DNA of 64,000 bases. Origin: Tetramitus jugosus. Taxonomy: Eukaryota; Heterolobosea; Eutetramitea; Acrasida; Vahlkampfiidae. Shown piece after piece: positions 28,687 through 37,793 of the stretch. The notes beneath the pieces were generated by a model. The model saw nothing but the letters and a program-made list of their open reading frames with translations, made no database searches and had not been told where the DNA came from. The stretch is taken from assembly GCA_937625935.1 (NCBI GenBank), contig OW569393.1, positions 62,001 to 126,000 of the forward strand, given 5' to 3'. The translations under genes and the position numbers were made by a program. How positions within the stretch are numbered: position 1 is the stretch's first letter; each line of letters opens with the position of its first letter.

Positions 28687-30111
28687 ATGAACCAATCCCT
28701 GTCTCCCAGTATTTCAGTGGCACCAAAGAGCCTCACATCTTTTCTACCGTCTGTAGATCAAGACAATGTTCTGGTCATAGGTGGTAAAGGTCTGACTTGT
28801 CAAGAACTGTGGACTGAGCAAACCAGTGAACGACGTTTACAAGATTTGAGACCGCTGGCCAAGTTGCAAGATCCAACTAAACCTAATAATCAATTGGCTA
28901 ACCTGGAAGATATTGAAACATACTGTCCTGACTTCTCAAAACTGCAAATACCCTATGTCCTGGACGACCAGAAACTATTATCTCAAATTCGGCTGAAGAA
29001 GATTGCAATTGGCAGTATTCATTGCTTGTTTTTGACCGAGGATGGTTTTGTTTATGGTCTCGGTCAAAACGTATATGGGCAATTGTTGAACTATAATCAA
29101 AATCACTTGCTGTGTCAAGATGATGTGACTCTGCCTACATTGTTGTTATGGTTTGTGGAGCGCAACATTCGCATCAGAGATATTGCTTGTGCTGGTTGGT
29201 TCTCTGCTTTTGTGACAACAGATGGTCAATTGTACACAGTGGGGCGTTTCGGAGCGTCCTCTAGTTCGGCAACCGAACCTGTTCTCCAATCAAGCAAGGG
29301 ATGCATTTCCACTTTTGGTCTAGGTAATGAACAACTTGTGTTTCAGTGTGACTCGACGCATGGAGATGATCAAGTGTACTCTTTGGGCTCGAACAGTCAT
29401 GGACAATTGGGAGTTGAACCTCGAGTTGTTGCGTATGCTGACGAAGCAGTGGAAGCACAAATCGTCAATCCATCGTCGAGTGACAACTCTCGAAAGCCAT
29501 TCAATTTCTGTCGTTTGACAAAGATTCGGGGTGGAGAACATTTTATGACTGTGCTGACGTCGCATGGTGATGTATATGTAGCAGGACATATCGATAGTCT
29601 CAATAATATCCATGGTGTGAATGGATCGAATGGTTTTGTAAAGTTGGATTTGAGACTTCTTGGCACTGCACTCGTCCAGGACTTTTCATGCTCGTGGCAC
29701 GACATTATCTTCGTGGACTCAATGAAGCGTGTCTTTACTTCGTCAAGTTTGTTGAAGACGAATCAAACACTGCGGTACTTTGATGCTTCAACAATAGAGA
29801 TCCCAAAGATCACTGCAAGGGCGAGAGATTTTCATGTTGTTGATGCTCGTACTGGGCGCTTGTTCAATCCTCGGCAAACTCAACTGGACTCTTCACTCAA
29901 GCTCGAAGAATTACAGGCAAGCTCACATTGTAGCCAACTATTGGGTCATCCAAATTATCAAGTGGCCAGTTATGCCTCTGGGTACTATGTCCACATGGTG
30001 TTGTTGAGGCGTGTATCATCAACAACGAGTCTGCTGTTCTTTATGACCAATCTCAAAGATTTCTCCATATCTCGTTCACAATTCAGTGATGTCACATTTG
30101 TTTTCCAATGA
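28687..30111 (+). CDS. RCC1-repeat protein ending in a BTB-like stub
   Basis: 474 residues. RCC1-type blades are recognisable: IAIGSIHCLFLTEDGFVYGLG, IACAGWFSAFVTTDGQLYTVG, VYSLGSNSHGQLGV, IRGGEHFMTVLTSHGDVYVAG, FSCSWHDIIFVDSMKRVFTS. The seven-bladed propeller usually acts as a protein-binding platform or, in RCC1 itself, as a Ran exchange factor. There is no evidence for exchange activity here. The last residues, SRSQFSDVTFVFQ, look like the very start of a BTB domain (SDVTFV), after which the frame stops. RCC1-BTB fusions are common in protists, so this may be a shortened relative. Confidence 0.8.
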   Translation: MNQSLSPSISVAPKSLTSFLPSVDQDNVLVIGGKGLTCQELWTEQTSERRLQDLRPLAKLQDPTKPNNQLANLEDIETYCPDFSKLQIPYVLDDQKLLSQIRLKKIAIGSIHCLFLTEDGFVYGLGQNVYGQLLNYNQNHLLCQDDVTLPTLLLWFVERNIRIRDIACAGWFSAFVTTDGQLYTVGRFGASSSSATEPVLQSSKGCISTFGLGNEQLVFQCDSTHGDDQVYSLGSNSHGQLGVEPRVVAYADEAVEAQIVNPSSSDNSRKPFNFCRLTKIRGGEHFMTVLTSHGDVYVAGHIDSLNNIHGVNGSNGFVKLDLRLLGTALVQDFSCSWHDIIFVDSMKRVFTSSSLLKTNQTLRYFDASTIEIPKITARARDFHVVDARTGRLFNPRQTQLDSSLKLEELQASSHCSQLLGHPNYQVASYASGYYVHMVLLRRVSSTTSLLFFMTNLKDFSISRSQFSDVTFVFQ

Positions 30112-30407
30112 ACTACTACTTTGAGCCATAAAAGGATAGTCAGCCTGGTCACTCGATCTTTTGTTTTGTTCCAAATCATAAATTCGCGGGCGAAAATGAT
30201 TCCGAAGCCAGCAAAGAACCTTCCATTTCCGTGCTATCCTCTTTTCTTTTTCTGTTCCTGGTGTGAGAGAGCCAAACCTTCAAGAACTTCACACACACGT
30301 CGAAACACGACAGCTCACTCCTGCTGCTCACAAACAAACAACCAACCAAACAAACAAACAAAAAAAAAAGCACTCCTTATCTGAACACTGGAAAAAAAAC
30401 GAAACAG

Positions 30408-30986
30408 ATGCACCTCCAAAATCTGAACACTGGAAACTACCTCATTGTAAACAAGGCCACCAAACAAGCTCTGGACCACAATACCTCTGGTGCCCAACAA
30501 GTATCACACCAACACCCCAGAGTGTTCACCTGGCCAGTGAGTGCCAACAGTCCAAACCACCAATGGTACGTTGAAAAGCAATGGAATGGAAACTATGTCA
30601 TTACTGCACTCAACACTGGAATGTCCATGGACGGTAATACTCAAGTGCCTAATCATCGATCCTCCCATCCTAGTCCATTCCTCTATCAGACGACTCCATC
30701 TGCTCCGAATCATCGATGGAAGCTCGTTCCAACAGGTGAGTTCAATGCATTCATGATTGTGAATGAGAGTAATGGATTGGCGTTGGATGGGAATGTGAAT
30801 GGTGTGGAGCAGTATGATCGAAATCATCCTTCACCCTTCTTGTACACTCCTGTGAAAAGTGCTCCGAATCATGTATGGATTTTTCAACCTGTGGGTCAAT
30901 ACTATCCTAATAATCATTATCAATCAGGTGGTGGTTATCAGAATATGGACGGTTCAGTCGAAGTGGCCTGCTGTACCATTCTTTAA
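30408..30986 (+). CDS. Single beta-trefoil (ricin-B-type) lectin domain protein with CaaX-like C-terminus
   Basis: 192 residues. Three repeats of about 50 residues each end in an N-H-x-W motif (SPNHQW, APNHRW, APNHVW), the local version of the QxW signature of the R-type beta-trefoil. They contain MSMDGN and LALDGN sugar-pocket-like loops. Only the lectin fold is present; there is no enzymatic domain and no signal peptide. The protein ends CCTIL, so the last four residues fit a CaaX prenylation box with Leu at the end (geranylgeranyl type) next to a second Cys that could be palmitoylated. I infer a cytosolic-face membrane-bound protein. Confidence 0.75.
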   Translation: MHLQNLNTGNYLIVNKATKQALDHNTSGAQQVSHQHPRVFTWPVSANSPNHQWYVEKQWNGNYVITALNTGMSMDGNTQVPNHRSSHPSPFLYQTTPSAPNHRWKLVPTGEFNAFMIVNESNGLALDGNVNGVEQYDRNHPSPFLYTPVKSAPNHVWIFQPVGQYYPNNHYQSGGGYQNMDGSVEVACCTIL

Positions 30987-31178
30987 GTACTTTACCATTT
31001 GTTATTACAATCCATAAAAAGTGATATACAGTTTTCGCAATAATATTCTACACTTGTAACTACTATGACTCTTTATCGGGTAAATGTGATTTGCCGCCTC
31101 TCTCTTTCCTTCATGAAATTTCTCCCTTTGTCTTGTTTGAGAAGGATCAGGATCGTTGTGGCAAACATTTGTCCATCC

Positions 31179-31627
31179 ATGGACAAAATTCTGGCTTCTA
31201 CAACTGCAACATCTGAATCTGACTCTGACAGAATCCAAAGTTTCCAGACAGTGCAGTCGGGCGGCGCCAACTTCTCTTTTCACTTGGTGGATAGTACTCA
31301 GGCATCGTTCTGTTGTTCACACATTGGAGCTGATGGTGATGATATGTATGGCACTGCACAGCGAATTGATAGATTTAACAACATGAGAGACTCAGTATCT
31401 GGCGTGGATTTGCTGAACAACACGAGCGCTCAGAACACAACTGACAACTTCATGGTGAGTATTACTAATTCTTACGGTTTAGTTAATTGGGCAAAGAGTT
31501 TTGGAGTTTAGATGGCAAGGATTGTTCCATCACTCATTGCCTTACCCATTTAGGGAAATATGAGTGCAATCCAGGTTGGGCAGGTCACAAGTGTCACAAG
31601 ATGTACGAACAAGATTCAAAACCATGA
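31179..31627 (+). CDS. Possible small two-exon gene with an EGF-like domain
   Basis: Tentative join 31179-31458 and 31512-31627, about 131 residues. Exon 1 (MDKILASTTATSESDSD...) is polar and Asn/Thr-rich. Exon 2 is in another frame and encodes an EGF-like module: DCSITHC, then YECNPGWAGHKC, followed by a short tail and stop. A GTATTA donor and GTTTAG acceptor give a 53-nt intron that joins the two in phase. The start could be further upstream (31113 or 31065), which would add a basic hydrophobic stretch that might be a leader. The model could also be a decayed fragment of a larger EGF gene. Confidence 0.4.
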
Positions 31628-31760
31628 TAGTTTCCCAACATCACAAACCAGACCAGACAAGAACTACTCCGAAGGGTTTTACGATCTTCAGTTCTTCTCC
31701 GATAGGGTCGATTACCAAAGAACAAAACAATAAAAAACACAGGAACAACACACACGGATC

Positions 31761-33134
31761 ATGGGCAGCACAGCTTCGGCCGAAGTCAAGCAACAACGAA
31801 GATTCTTGCACAATTATGACCAATACTTGAGTCAGTATGGCAAGAACCAACCTACCAAGATTTTGGACAACAATTTCTCCAGTGACACGATATTCGGGTT
31901 CGGTAACAATGCCAAGGGTCAACTCGGTCTGGGAGATGCCTTTGTTCAATCAAAGCTCCGTGGTGTACACTCGGCCCAGTTTCAATTTGTGGCCAGTGCG
32001 GATCAAGAGGTCAATTTGGTGGCCACAGGTGGTTACTTTACCATTCTTACAACAGGTTCAAGGAATCAACAGGTGTTTGTCTGCGGAGAGAACAGTTATG
32101 GCCAATTGTTCATGAACCCCGAAACGGTCAAAAAATTGACAACATTTACAGAATTGGACCCGGAGGATCATCCTTGGTTGAACCGGGGAATTCGGGCCAT
32201 TGGTTGTGGTCGAAATTTTACAATTGTCATCACCAGGGACAATCGTATTGTAAGTGTTGGTTCGAATTATGAGGGTCAACTCGGTAGGGATCCACAAGCG
32301 ATTCGTTCGGCTTTCCAGTGCAGTGAACCAATCGGAGATGGATCTCTGGACTTTGTAAAGGTAGCTTGTGGCAGTGAGCATTCACTGTTGTTGACGAGTG
32401 ATGGAAGAGTGCTGTGTGCTGGAGCAGAGAGACATGGTGCGATTGCACCGTTGAATCACGAAGTGCCTGGTTATGGAGATGAATGGAAGTTCTTTAGTGG
32501 TTTTGCCAATCGTTCAAAGGACACCACAGTGACAGACATTGCCTGTGGATTGTATTTTTCTGCCTTTTTGGTCAACAATCGACAAGTGTACGTGTGTGGC
32601 TACAATCGTTCCTCTGGACAAAAGTACACTCAGCCTACGCTAGTGTTTGATGCATCAACTGTTGGCTCCCAAGGAATCAAGAGCATTGCTTGTGCCGGTA
32701 GAAGTCTAGTGGTTCTCACAGCAGAAGCCGAACTGTACATGCAAGGTGAGGCCCTTGCGTTCCGTCACGATTATGAAACAATGACTCATGTGCCCTATGC
32801 TTCACTCGGTATTCCACCCATTGACATTAGTTTGATTGCAGGTGGTGAAGAACATATGATTTTTGTCACATCGAACAACCATATGTATGTATGTGGTTCG
32901 GACTCGTTTGGTCAATTGGGAGAAGATATCAAGCAGACATCGAATCAATTGTCCATTGGTCCGCTGCGCAATTTCAATAGTGAGCTAGAACACAAGAAGA
33001 GGGAAGTGCACCATGTGTGCTGTGGTGCCTACTTTAGTGTCGTAGTGCTGAAACGTCAGGTCACATTTGGCAGAATGTGGTCCTATCAACAAAAACAACA
33101 ACTAACCGATATTGAAATCATTACACAGCACTAA
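31761..33134 (+). CDS. RCC1-repeat protein with likely N-myristoylation site and BTB-like stub
   Basis: 457 residues. RCC1 blades: IFGFGNNAKGQLGLGD, VFVCGENSYGQLF, IGCGRNFTIVITRDNRIVSVGSNYEGQLG, VACGSEHSLLLTSDGRVLCAG, IACGLYFSAFLVNNRQVYVCGYN, YVCGSDSFGQLGE. These give a full seven-bladed propeller. The N-terminus MGSTASAE fits the N-myristoylation pattern (Gly2, Ser6), suggesting membrane attachment. After the last blade the protein ends with MWSYQQKQQLTDIEIITQH, where LTDIEII resembles the first strand of a BTB domain; the frame then stops. Paralog of the genes at 28687 and 41790. Confidence 0.82.
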   Translation: MGSTASAEVKQQRRFLHNYDQYLSQYGKNQPTKILDNNFSSDTIFGFGNNAKGQLGLGDAFVQSKLRGVHSAQFQFVASADQEVNLVATGGYFTILTTGSRNQQVFVCGENSYGQLFMNPETVKKLTTFTELDPEDHPWLNRGIRAIGCGRNFTIVITRDNRIVSVGSNYEGQLGRDPQAIRSAFQCSEPIGDGSLDFVKVACGSEHSLLLTSDGRVLCAGAERHGAIAPLNHEVPGYGDEWKFFSGFANRSKDTTVTDIACGLYFSAFLVNNRQVYVCGYNRSSGQKYTQPTLVFDASTVGSQGIKSIACAGRSLVVLTAEAELYMQGEALAFRHDYETMTHVPYASLGIPPIDISLIAGGEEHMIFVTSNNHMYVCGSDSFGQLGEDIKQTSNQLSIGPLRNFNSELEHKKREVHHVCCGAYFSVVVLKRQVTFGRMWSYQQKQQLTDIEIITQH

Positions 33135-34047
33135 AAATCAGCATGAATAAATGATACTGACATGAGGAAATTCCAATAAGCTGTATTTTTGCTGGTAACG
33201 TCAAAGTATTCGCGTACGGTGGTGTCATAGAAAACATATTCCGCTTATCTAGGTTAAGAATCGAAGCTTCAAACTTGTCGGGATCTTTTTTGCCCTTTTT
33301 GGTTCAGTTTTGGTATGCGGCTTTCGCTTCGCTTTGGCGAGTTGTCCGACAAACCGTGCACAGATGGTCATAAAATGCACCTCCTCAACCAAGATTCGAT
33401 TCTCTCATCACTCATTGCTGCTCGTATTGTCTCTACATAACCACTGCAATTCTTCGTGCTCTCCTTTTCCGTCCCAATGTCGCTATCGGTCCTTGTACCC
33501 AATTCTCTTTTCGCACAGAAAAGGTTTGCCCACCGATGAAAGTGATTTCTCCGTCCCTCAAATCATTTCCGTCATGCTCGCTGGTTCATCCCTATTGGCT
33601 GCCGTTCACAAGTGCGCTGCGAGCAGCATTATTCGCACGAACATCCCTCACACGAAGCTCTGCCCAACACCAAGTCAATCTCAAAGCAAAACGCCACCCT
33701 CCTCCAATTCAAAAAAAAAGCAAGCGTTCATTCCACTTTGAAGCTTCACAGATTGAGTTATCTTTTTTGAGGATACTACCCCACCTACATACACATTACC
33801 TATACTACCCAGCAACCCAGCAACCAACAACTGCTCACCCTAACAACAGCAAGCAACAGCAACAACCTCCCTCCCTGCAGAGAGAAAAACCGAAAAACAG
33901 CATCCAACTACAAAAAAAAGCTTTGCCTGACGAAAAAAAAACGCTCATTTTTTCAGCTCAGAATTGGAACAGCAGCAGACAACAACTTGACCCAACACAC
34001 AACGAACAACACCCAAATATTTTTATTTTTTTTCGATTTAGAATACG
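33135..34047. other. Long upstream region, no convincing gene
   Basis: About 910 bases before the GNAT-like/His-rich gene. Open frames from 33310 to 34252 on the plus strand are Ser/Pro/Lys-rich and unlike any family I know. The last 350 bases are rich in CAACAA and A runs, typical of long 5' leaders here. Upstream exons cannot be ruled out. Confidence 0.35.
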
Positions 34048-37000
34048 ATGGGTCACTATCATCCGAACATTCATCTCGAAAATAATCTCAACACGAGCAT
34101 GTCTACTGCTGACAACAGCGGAGGCGGAGAAACAAATCACGCCGCCAAAAATTCAAAAAATACAAAAAACGCAAAAAAAAAGAACAATCAAAATAACGAC
34201 ATCAACAACCATGACAACAACAACAACAATCCATCATCAGCATGTGAATTAACAATGATGAATCAACCATCAGACAACATTTTATCTAGCCGAGTGTTTA
34301 TCGAAAAAATCAATGAGTCTCACAAACCATTTTTGAAGCTCTTGTTGAGTGATGAAGCAGTCATGAGAGAGATTTCTACGCGCAGTGTCATTCGAATGGA
34401 TCAGTTTGAAGCAGTGTTTGGTCCCACATTCAAACACCTCGTTCAGCACAATGAACAAGAACGCTTTAATTTCTCCGACTCTGATAATAATACTCCGACT
34501 CCCGCCGACAGTCAGAAGAAGAAACATCCAATGACAATGACATGGTGGATATTGAGAACAAGAGGAACCAAGGGTCTAGGTGCCATTGGTCTCCACCGTG
34601 ATATTGAAAATCGTTGTATTACCGTTGAACAATTAGTCCGACCGGAGATTCAAAATACTACGATTGCCGCCGAAGCACTATACACATTGACCAAAGTATA
34701 TGAAGATTTGAATCGATTGAATGGTACATTGCGTGATTTTTATGATTACAAGTTGATTGTGACGAGCAGTGTAGGTCGTTCCATGACTGATTTGATGCAA
34801 GCATTTCAATTTGAAAAAAAAATGATTCCATCATCCAATGGAGGAGAGCAAGAAAAGTTGCAGTACGAGACAAAAACGGGCCATTTCTTTAGTAATGTAG
34901 TCTATAGAGCCAAATCTCAATTGATTCAACAAGTGGAATACATTTCTCTTCCACGATGTACTACCACTGTTACTACTACTATTGATAACGGTGAAAAAAA
35001 ACATTATAGTGAAAATGATGATGATGAAATGAGTGATGATGATGAAAATGGTGAAAATGATGAAAAAGGAGAGATGATGATTGCACCAGATCGAATTGAT
35101 TTGATTCGATATACACAGGTTCAAGGACGTCGATTGAATCCGTTTCCCTACAGAGGACTCATTCAATTCGAGTTTGACAATACTTGGAAACGTGAAAAAA
35201 TGGTTCATCAGTTGCCTGCACTCGGCTGTAACAAGCAACATTCCATTGGTCATGTCACTCTTCGTATTCCTACCACTACTTCTCATACAAGTGAAAGAAA
35301 TAATAATAATGGTGATGATGGTGGTGATGACGATGAGTATCATTCAAAGATTCAAAATTGGTTGGATTGTTACTTGTGTGTCTATTTGGTCAAGGAAGCA
35401 TCTTCTTCTTCTGCGCAGTCAGTGGTGAACAACAAACCAAGTATCATTTATCAGGCAAAGAGAAATAAGCGCGATGGTTATCCTCTTGTTTTTTCTCAAT
35501 TTGGTTTCAAGAGAAGCTCCAATAACAGCAACAAGAATGATTTGATATCGGAAATCAAGTTGCAACCAAAGTCACAGTCATTGGATGAAAATGGAAAACA
35601 TGCTCGAGTGTTTTGTTTGATTGAGTTGTGGCATCATTTGACAAAGTTGGATCAGTTTGAAACGGATCATTTCTATACTCATTCTGAAGACAGAAGAAAG
35701 AAATCCATGAATAGTGGTAGTAGTAGTTGTAATACTACTACTTCTTCTTCTGCTGCAGCTGTCAATAGTAGTGGTGGTAGTTCACCACCAAGAGCTGCTT
35801 CATCGATTAGTACCAGTTATGCACACAATACAAACAGTCATTATGGCATGAAGAAGAATGCTAGTTCTAAGAGCAAGAATCGTTCCATGGATGCCTCCAA
35901 TATGATGAATGTTGGAAATAACAGTGGTGGTGGTGCAAATCATGCTTTGAGTGCTCCAATTGCAATTGTTCAACCGCCTGGTTTGAATATCAAGAATATG
36001 AGTATTCCGTCAGTGAATGTGAGTGGTGTTGGTGCTAATAATCATAATCCAATGGTTATTGTTGGTGGTACGAGTGCTGCACATGGACATCAAGCAGCCA
36101 ATAGTACTAGTGGCAGTCCACCAAAACAACAACAACATTCACCTCGTTCACCTGTACTCTCCAACAACAATCACTCTCATTTGTTTAATCATTTTGGTTA
36201 TGATACAAATGATGGTATTTCATTGGACATTCATCACAATAATGGCAGTGGCAATCACTCGAATTATGGTTATCATCATTCCAATCATGGGAATAACAAT
36301 GGAGGTAATGGTAGTAATTATCTCCGTCCTTATCAACAACCATCTCATCGAGTGAATAATGGTGGTCATTATTCTGGCGGACCTGTTGCTGCATCTGCTC
36401 AACGTGATTACAACAATCATCATCAGCATTTGCATCCAAATCATGCTCATGCTGCCCCACATATGCATGTCCATACTCATCATGCACACCAGCATCAGCA
36501 TCAACACAATGGTAGTGTTGTTGATAATGCACATCATCACGTGCATCATCACCATCATCATAACAATTATCAGAATCAATCCTATTGCTCAAGTCGTCAT
36601 CATCATCACCATTTCCAATGGTCCGATATGACATCTGAATTGACTTGCAGTCATCATGATCATTGTCAAGTACCAATGAACAACCATGAGCAAGACAATT
36701 GTTCCATGATGAAGGACGATAATGATTCATCTTCATCAAGATCTTCATTCTCATCTGCTTCCTTCTCATCCAACAAGGCACCACTCCATTTGATACTGGG
36801 ACTGGCGAATGAGAACGAAATGGAGAGTAACTCTGGTAGAAATTTCAAATGTCCTTGCCCATGGAACACTCGTAACAATCCACCCTACCACGTCTTACTC
36901 AACGCCCTCCCACCCCCTTCCATTTGTTCCAGTAACTCCTGTTGTCCATCCATCATCACTCCTTCTTCTTCCTCCACTTGCCTAGCTCCTTCCTCCTGCT

Positions 37001-37623
37001 CTTCTTCTACTACGACCACTACTTCTCCTCCTGCGCTCTCTTCTCCATCATCTCCACCAACTTCTGCTACGACTGGTGTTGATGCCTTCCATGCCCATCA
37101 CTCTCATCCTCAAGCTCACCATCGCAGTGATCCATTGTGCTGTCCTATTCCTGCACCTACACCTACTCTTGCTGTCAATTGTTCTTCCATTGCTGCGCCA
37201 CATGGGCTGCAGCAACAACAACCACAATTGATCAACACAGAGAAGGTAACAAGTCCTTCAACAGGTATTTTGCCTTCGATCCAATCCTTGTTGCACATGG
37301 TTGATCATCATTCTACTGCACCTGTCTCTGTCACTAATGTTGCATCTCAATCACAAATGTCTCCTCCGACAGGTGATCCATCGACTCCATTGACACCATT
37401 TGCATCCTTGAGAATCTCTTGTGCACCAACAAATGCACCAAGTGCTCACTATCAGAGTGAACCATTTGTACCTCATTCACATGCGATTGCTCATCATCAC
37501 ATGGACAAGAATCATCATCCAATGATGCATCATCCGCAGCCATATGGCCAACAGAATGTTCACCATGGTGCTCCTCACAACCACTTTCCTCAGCAGAATC
37601 ATTACAAGTACATGAAGCAATGA
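34048..37623 (+). CDS. GNAT-like domain followed by His/Asn/Ser-rich low-complexity protein
   Basis: 1191 residues. After a Lys/Asn-rich start, residues about 84-255 read like a RimJ/RimL-type GNAT domain: FIEKINESHKPFLKLLLSDEAVM, WWILRTRGTKGLGAIGLHR, then EQLVRPEIQNTTIAAEALYTL and IVTSSVGRSMTDLMQAFQF. The acetyl-CoA loop, normally QxxGxG/A, reads QNTTIA, so catalysis is doubtful. Residues about 256-550 include WKREKMVHQLP and WLDCYLCVYLVKE, a possible second globular region. The rest is low complexity, with an extreme His-rich stretch (about 790-870) and Ser/Pro-rich parts. No signal peptide or membrane span. Role unknown; metal binding by the His tract or condensate formation are possible inferences. 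Confidence 0.65.
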   Translation: MGHYHPNIHLENNLNTSMSTADNSGGGETNHAAKNSKNTKNAKKKNNQNNDINNHDNNNNNPSSACELTMMNQPSDNILSSRVFIEKINESHKPFLKLLLSDEAVMREISTRSVIRMDQFEAVFGPTFKHLVQHNEQERFNFSDSDNNTPTPADSQKKKHPMTMTWWILRTRGTKGLGAIGLHRDIENRCITVEQLVRPEIQNTTIAAEALYTLTKVYEDLNRLNGTLRDFYDYKLIVTSSVGRSMTDLMQAFQFEKKMIPSSNGGEQEKLQYETKTGHFFSNVVYRAKSQLIQQVEYISLPRCTTTVTTTIDNGEKKHYSENDDDEMSDDDENGENDEKGEMMIAPDRIDLIRYTQVQGRRLNPFPYRGLIQFEFDNTWKREKMVHQLPALGCNKQHSIGHVTLRIPTTTSHTSERNNNNGDDGGDDDEYHSKIQNWLDCYLCVYLVKEASSSSAQSVVNNKPSIIYQAKRNKRDGYPLVFSQFGFKRSSNNSNKNDLISEIKLQPKSQSLDENGKHARVFCLIELWHHLTKLDQFETDHFYTHSEDRRKKSMNSGSSSCNTTTSSSAAAVNSSGGSSPPRAASSISTSYAHNTNSHYGMKKNASSKSKNRSMDASNMMNVGNNSGGGANHALSAPIAIVQPPGLNIKNMSIPSVNVSGVGANNHNPMVIVGGTSAAHGHQAANSTSGSPPKQQQHSPRSPVLSNNNHSHLFNHFGYDTNDGISLDIHHNNGSGNHSNYGYHHSNHGNNNGGNGSNYLRPYQQPSHRVNNGGHYSGGPVAASAQRDYNNHHQHLHPNHAHAAPHMHVHTHHAHQHQHQHNGSVVDNAHHHVHHHHHHNNYQNQSYCSSRHHHHHFQWSDMTSELTCSHHDHCQVPMNNHEQDNCSMMKDDNDSSSSRSSFSSASFSSNKAPLHLILGLANENEMESNSGRNFKCPCPWNTRNNPPYHVLLNALPPPSICSSNSCCPSIITPSSSSTCLAPSSCSSSTTTTTSPPALSSPSSPPTSATTGVDAFHAHHSHPQAHHRSDPLCCPIPAPTPTLAVNCSSIAAPHGLQQQQPQLINTEKVTSPSTGILPSIQSLLHMVDHHSTAPVSVTNVASQSQMSPPTGDPSTPLTPFASLRISCAPTNAPSAHYQSEPFVPHSHAIAHHHMDKNHHPMMHHPQPYGQQNVHHGAPHNHFPQQNHYKYMKQ

Positions 37624-37793
37624 TCATCTGCTCAGATGATTCCACGATATATATTTTATACTGTTAGATTGATAAGATTGATAGATTTTAACCAAGATTG
37701 ATACTCGATAAAGAAACTTTTATTCCATAGTTTTTTTTCAGTAGCATAACTTCGTCATTGACTACACACTGAAGCATCTGAATTCTGGAGCAA

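Noticed and set aside
30408-30986. Possible lectin-type toxin
   Set aside because: Only the beta-trefoil carbohydrate-binding fold is present, with no enzymatic or pore-forming domain and no signal peptide.
33310-34252. Plus-strand open frames before the GNAT-like/His-rich gene
   Set aside because: Ser/Pro/Lys-rich translation of A/C-rich leader; overlapping alternatives; no family pattern.
36185-36784. Open frames opposite and alongside the His-rich coding region
   Set aside because: CAT/CAC-repeat sequence gives long open frames in several phases (Met/Ile or Asp/Asn-rich); these are shadows of the GNAT-like/His-rich gene.
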